Shown here: positions 61,970 through 64,000 of the stretch, piece after piece
Layout: every line of letters starts with the position of its first letter
How positions within the stretch are numbered: position 1 is the stretch's first letter
Assembly: GCF_000011065.1 (NCBI RefSeq)
Contig: NC_004663.1
Coordinates: forward strand, 744,001 to 808,000
Length of the DNA stretch: 64,000 bases
Reading direction: 5' to 3'
From: Bacteroides thetaiotaomicron VPI-5482
GTDB lineage: Bacteria; Bacteroidota; Bacteroidia; Bacteroidales; Bacteroidaceae
Made by a program: the position numbers and the translations under genes
The notes under the pieces: model-generated
Seen by the model: only the letters and a program-made list of their open reading frames with translations
What the model was told of the DNA's origin: nothing
Databases searched by the model: none

Positions 61970-62551
61970 TTACATTCGTTTTTCTACCACATCCCAGTCG
62001 ATGATGTTCCACAGGGCGTTTACGTGGTCGGCGCGGCGGTTCTGGTAGTCCAGGTAGTAGGAGTGTTCCCACACATCAAAACCCAGAAGTGGTTTCAGTC
62101 CGGCGCGTACAGGGTTACTGCCGTTTCCTTCTTTGGTGATATGCAGTTTACCGTTCTTGTCTACTGACAGCCAGGCCCATCCTGAACCGAACAATCCGAC
62201 TGCTGCTGCATTGAATTCTTTCTTGAAGTTTTCAAAGCTGCCGAAATCACGTTTGATGGCTTCTCCCAGTTTGCCTGCCGGTTCCTTTTTCGAAGGTTTC
62301 GGAGCGAATTGGAGGAAATATAAATTGTGATTCAGCACTTGGCCGGCGTTGTTGAAGATAGCTCCATCGGGAGCGGTGGCAACGATTTCTTCTACCGTTT
62401 TGCCTTCATATTCTGTTCCGGGCACAAGGCTATTCAGATTATTTACATATGTTTGCAGATGTTTTCCGTAATGGAAATCTATCGTTTGCTGACTGATTAC
62501 AGGTTCCAGCGCATTGTTTGCGTAAGGAAGTTTAGGCATTTCGTAAGTCAT
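61970..62551 (-). CDS. sodB: Superoxide dismutase, Fe/Mn type
   Basis: The protein is 193 residues from the ATG at 62551 (TYEMPKLPYANNALEP), the usual length for Bacteroides Fe-SOD; the extra upstream start adds 12 residues that do not fit. Metal ligands lie in HYGKHLQTYVNNLN, HNLYFLQFAP, and DVWEHSYYLDYQNRRADHV. GSGWAWLSVD is the family block. It removes superoxide in the cytosol during oxygen exposure. Confidence 0.95.
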   Translation of the reverse strand: MTYEMPKLPYANNALEPVISQQTIDFHYGKHLQTYVNNLNSLVPGTEYEGKTVEEIVATAPDGAIFNNAGQVLNHNLYFLQFAPKPSKKEPAGKLGEAIKRDFGSFENFKKEFNAAAVGLFGSGWAWLSVDKNGKLHITKEGNGSNPVRAGLKPLLGFDVWEHSYYLDYQNRRADHVNALWNIIDWDVVEKRM

Positions 62552-62663
62552 GGTCATAATTATTAAAGACATTAATATAGTATTCATATTGTCAAAACTT
62601 TAAATGGTTTTGTTATACTATAATAACAGCCATAGTTCGCAAAAGGTTCACGGTATTTTATTT

Positions 62664-63998
62664 TTATTTATAAATGTACTGTATACGTTCCACTTGCTGC
62701 GGGTTGTCATAGCTGGTGCGGCATATCCATTGTCCCGTATTGTCATATTCGTAATAGGAGTCACCGTCGATCCGGTTTCCGTACTCGTCGTACAGGCAGG
62801 TCAGGCAGCCGGACGTCTTCTGGCTGTTGCCGAAGATACGTTGGTAGACGATGCGGGTGAGGTATCCGTATTTATCATATTCATACAGTTCTTTTTGCGA
62901 GAGAATCTGGTTGGGCGAATTGACAAAGAGCATATTCTGATGCTGAGATTCGGTCATTCTGCCTTTGTCATCATATTTGTTGACTGTATATCCCTCCATT
63001 TCCCCGTTCTTGTTGTACTCTTTGGTTTCCGTCAGTAATCCCTGCTTGTTGTAGCTGCTGACGGTATATCTGCCGTCCATGTATTTTAGGGAATCGCTTT
63101 CGATGCTTCCGTCGATACCGATGCGGCGTGCACGGCGGTAGAAGTCCGTTTTGGTTTTCGGATTAGTCTTCACTTCGAAGATGCAGTGGCCTTGCGGGTC
63201 GTACAGCCTGCTGGTTTGCACCTCGTTGATGGGTTGCCCGTTCTTTTCAGTCACGGATAATGTGGTGGTAAGCTGCCCCTTGTCATTGTAGGTGTAGCTG
63301 GTCGTAATATTGCCGGTGCTGTCGGTCTCGCAGCACTTTATCAATCGTCCTTGAGTGTAATATTTTACAGTAGTCGGGGTGGAAACGATGGCTTGCAGGA
63401 TAAATGGAGCACGCAAATTCTTTGCCTGGTCACGAAATTCCTTATACTTGTGTGTTTTGAGGAATTCCTGCAATAAACCGAGCGATTCGGAGTTGACTAT
63501 TGCCGGTTTCAGAAGCTCGAAGTCTGCCTTTTCACTGAGATATTCAAGATCGTTCAGGTGAGTCCGTGCACCGGTGGACAGATAAGGTGTGTTCTTATAA
63601 TCATCGATAATCTGCCGGATGGCGGTGGCATTTCCTTCTTTTTTCAGGCTGTCGATACGTTGGAACAGGAAATCATCGTATAAGGTACGGACCTCGGCAA
63701 GATAGGGGCGCGGACCTCTGTCTTGATAATACTTCTGCATTTCGGGGTCTTCAAAGAAGGCTTTGAAGTTTGCAGGAGTCGGGGCCGTCTTCACCAGTTG
63801 GTAGAGCCGTACGTTTTCGGAGGCGTTGACTTGTGCGATAAATTTGCCGTTGGGATACTCCTTGACGTAAGTCTGGTAAATGATGGGAGTGGGGGCTTTG
63901 AGCATTCCTTCCAGCAGCGCCACCTCGCGGATGTTCTGCAGCCGTTGCAGCATGGCGGAGTCAACCGGATATTCGGTGGCGTGAATGCTGTCCAGCAG
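62664..63998 (-). CDS. Large protein with YD-repeat-like C-terminal half, 5' end outside the window
   Basis: The frame is open to the right edge, 444 codons, with its start outside; the in-frame ATG at 63953 is probably internal. Its first half is helical, with segments such as PIIYQTYVKEYPNGKFIAQV reminiscent of TPR-like tails. The second half has repeated YTYNDKGQL, RLYDPQGH, NKYDDKGRM, YEYDKYGYL and YDEYGNRIDG units, the YD/RHS pattern in weak form. It may be a secreted or surface protein. No toxin domain is visible; function unknown. Confidence 0.7.
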   Translation of the reverse strand: MLDSIHATEYPVDSAMLQRLQNIREVALLEGMLKAPTPIIYQTYVKEYPNGKFIAQVNASENVRLYQLVKTAPTPANFKAFFEDPEMQKYYQDRGPRPYLAEVRTLYDDFLFQRIDSLKKEGNATAIRQIIDDYKNTPYLSTGARTHLNDLEYLSEKADFELLKPAIVNSESLGLLQEFLKTHKYKEFRDQAKNLRAPFILQAIVSTPTTVKYYTQGRLIKCCETDSTGNITTSYTYNDKGQLTTTLSVTEKNGQPINEVQTSRLYDPQGHCIFEVKTNPKTKTDFYRRARRIGIDGSIESDSLKYMDGRYTVSSYNKQGLLTETKEYNKNGEMEGYTVNKYDDKGRMTESQHQNMLFVNSPNQILSQKELYEYDKYGYLTRIVYQRIFGNSQKTSGCLTCLYDEYGNRIDGDSYYEYDNTGQWICRTSYDNPQQVERIQYIYK

Positions 63999-64000
63999 TG

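Noticed and set aside
1..64000. Insertion sequences, prophage or integrase genes
   Set aside because: No transposase, integrase or phage structural gene was seen; the decayed genes carry no insertion-sequence ends.

Overview
The window reads as chromosomal DNA of a gut Bacteroides, close to the thetaiotaomicron/ovatus group. The evidence is the repeated Bacteroides promoter form (TTG or TTTG, about 19-21 nt, TAnnTTTG) before many genes, an HU-like protein followed by a 30-residue 'smalltalk' peptide, a six-gene Rnf operon headed by an RseC-like gene, Bacteroides-type lipoproteins and OmpW/PorT-like barrels, and a thi operon under a TPP riboswitch. No database search was run; all family names come from recognising motifs.

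Region 1 (1-16790) is the downstream part of a capsule or exopolysaccharide locus, all on the + strand. It starts in the tail of a nucleotide-sugar dehydrogenase, then has a polysaccharide pyruvyl transferase, an iron-sulfur F420-dehydrogenase-like protein, flippase (Wzx), polymerase (Wzy), an acyltransferase, three glycosyltransferases, a PglC-type initiating sugar-phosphate transferase, a PLP sugar aminotransferase, the Wza-type export lipoprotein and a Wzc-type tyrosine kinase, closed by a strong terminator. Three genes in it are broken: a hexapeptide acetyltransferase (7106-7627), a mannose-1-phosphate guanylyltransferase (about 10270-11141) and a WbuC-type cupin (about 13210-13440). The part up to about 10 kb is visibly more AT-rich than the rest of the window. 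A short tRNA-like element lacking an anticodon arm lies at 180-230.

Region 2 (16800-36270) is core genome: HU plus smalltalk; rseC-rnfBCDGEA (ferredoxin:NAD oxidoreductase and ion pump); galE; a possible small RNA; ispE (- strand); dnaB; pheT-yebC-TSCPD; mntH-xth-C_GCAxxG_C_C; a small winged-helix protein; lepA.

Region 3 (36280-46730) has two adjacent Na+/H+ antiporters, the first with a terminator-like hairpin in its leader. A BlaI-type repressor follows with two palindromic operators and an M56 metallopeptidase whose tail looks like two ExbD/TolR domains rather than a beta-lactam sensor. Then come a four-copy 22-bp tandem repeat, map-rmuC, an exported barrel-like protein, a B12-binding-type radical SAM protein and a small surface-type lipoprotein.

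Region 4 (46735-64000) holds rluA- and rlmD-type rRNA modification genes, ppdK, two small outer-membrane barrels, the TPP-riboswitch thi operon on the - strand (thiS-thiE-thiG-thiC-thiH-thiF-second thiE/tenI), a sensor kinase with a periplasmic-binding-protein-like sensor, sodB, and the 3' part of a large YD-repeat-like protein that runs off the window.
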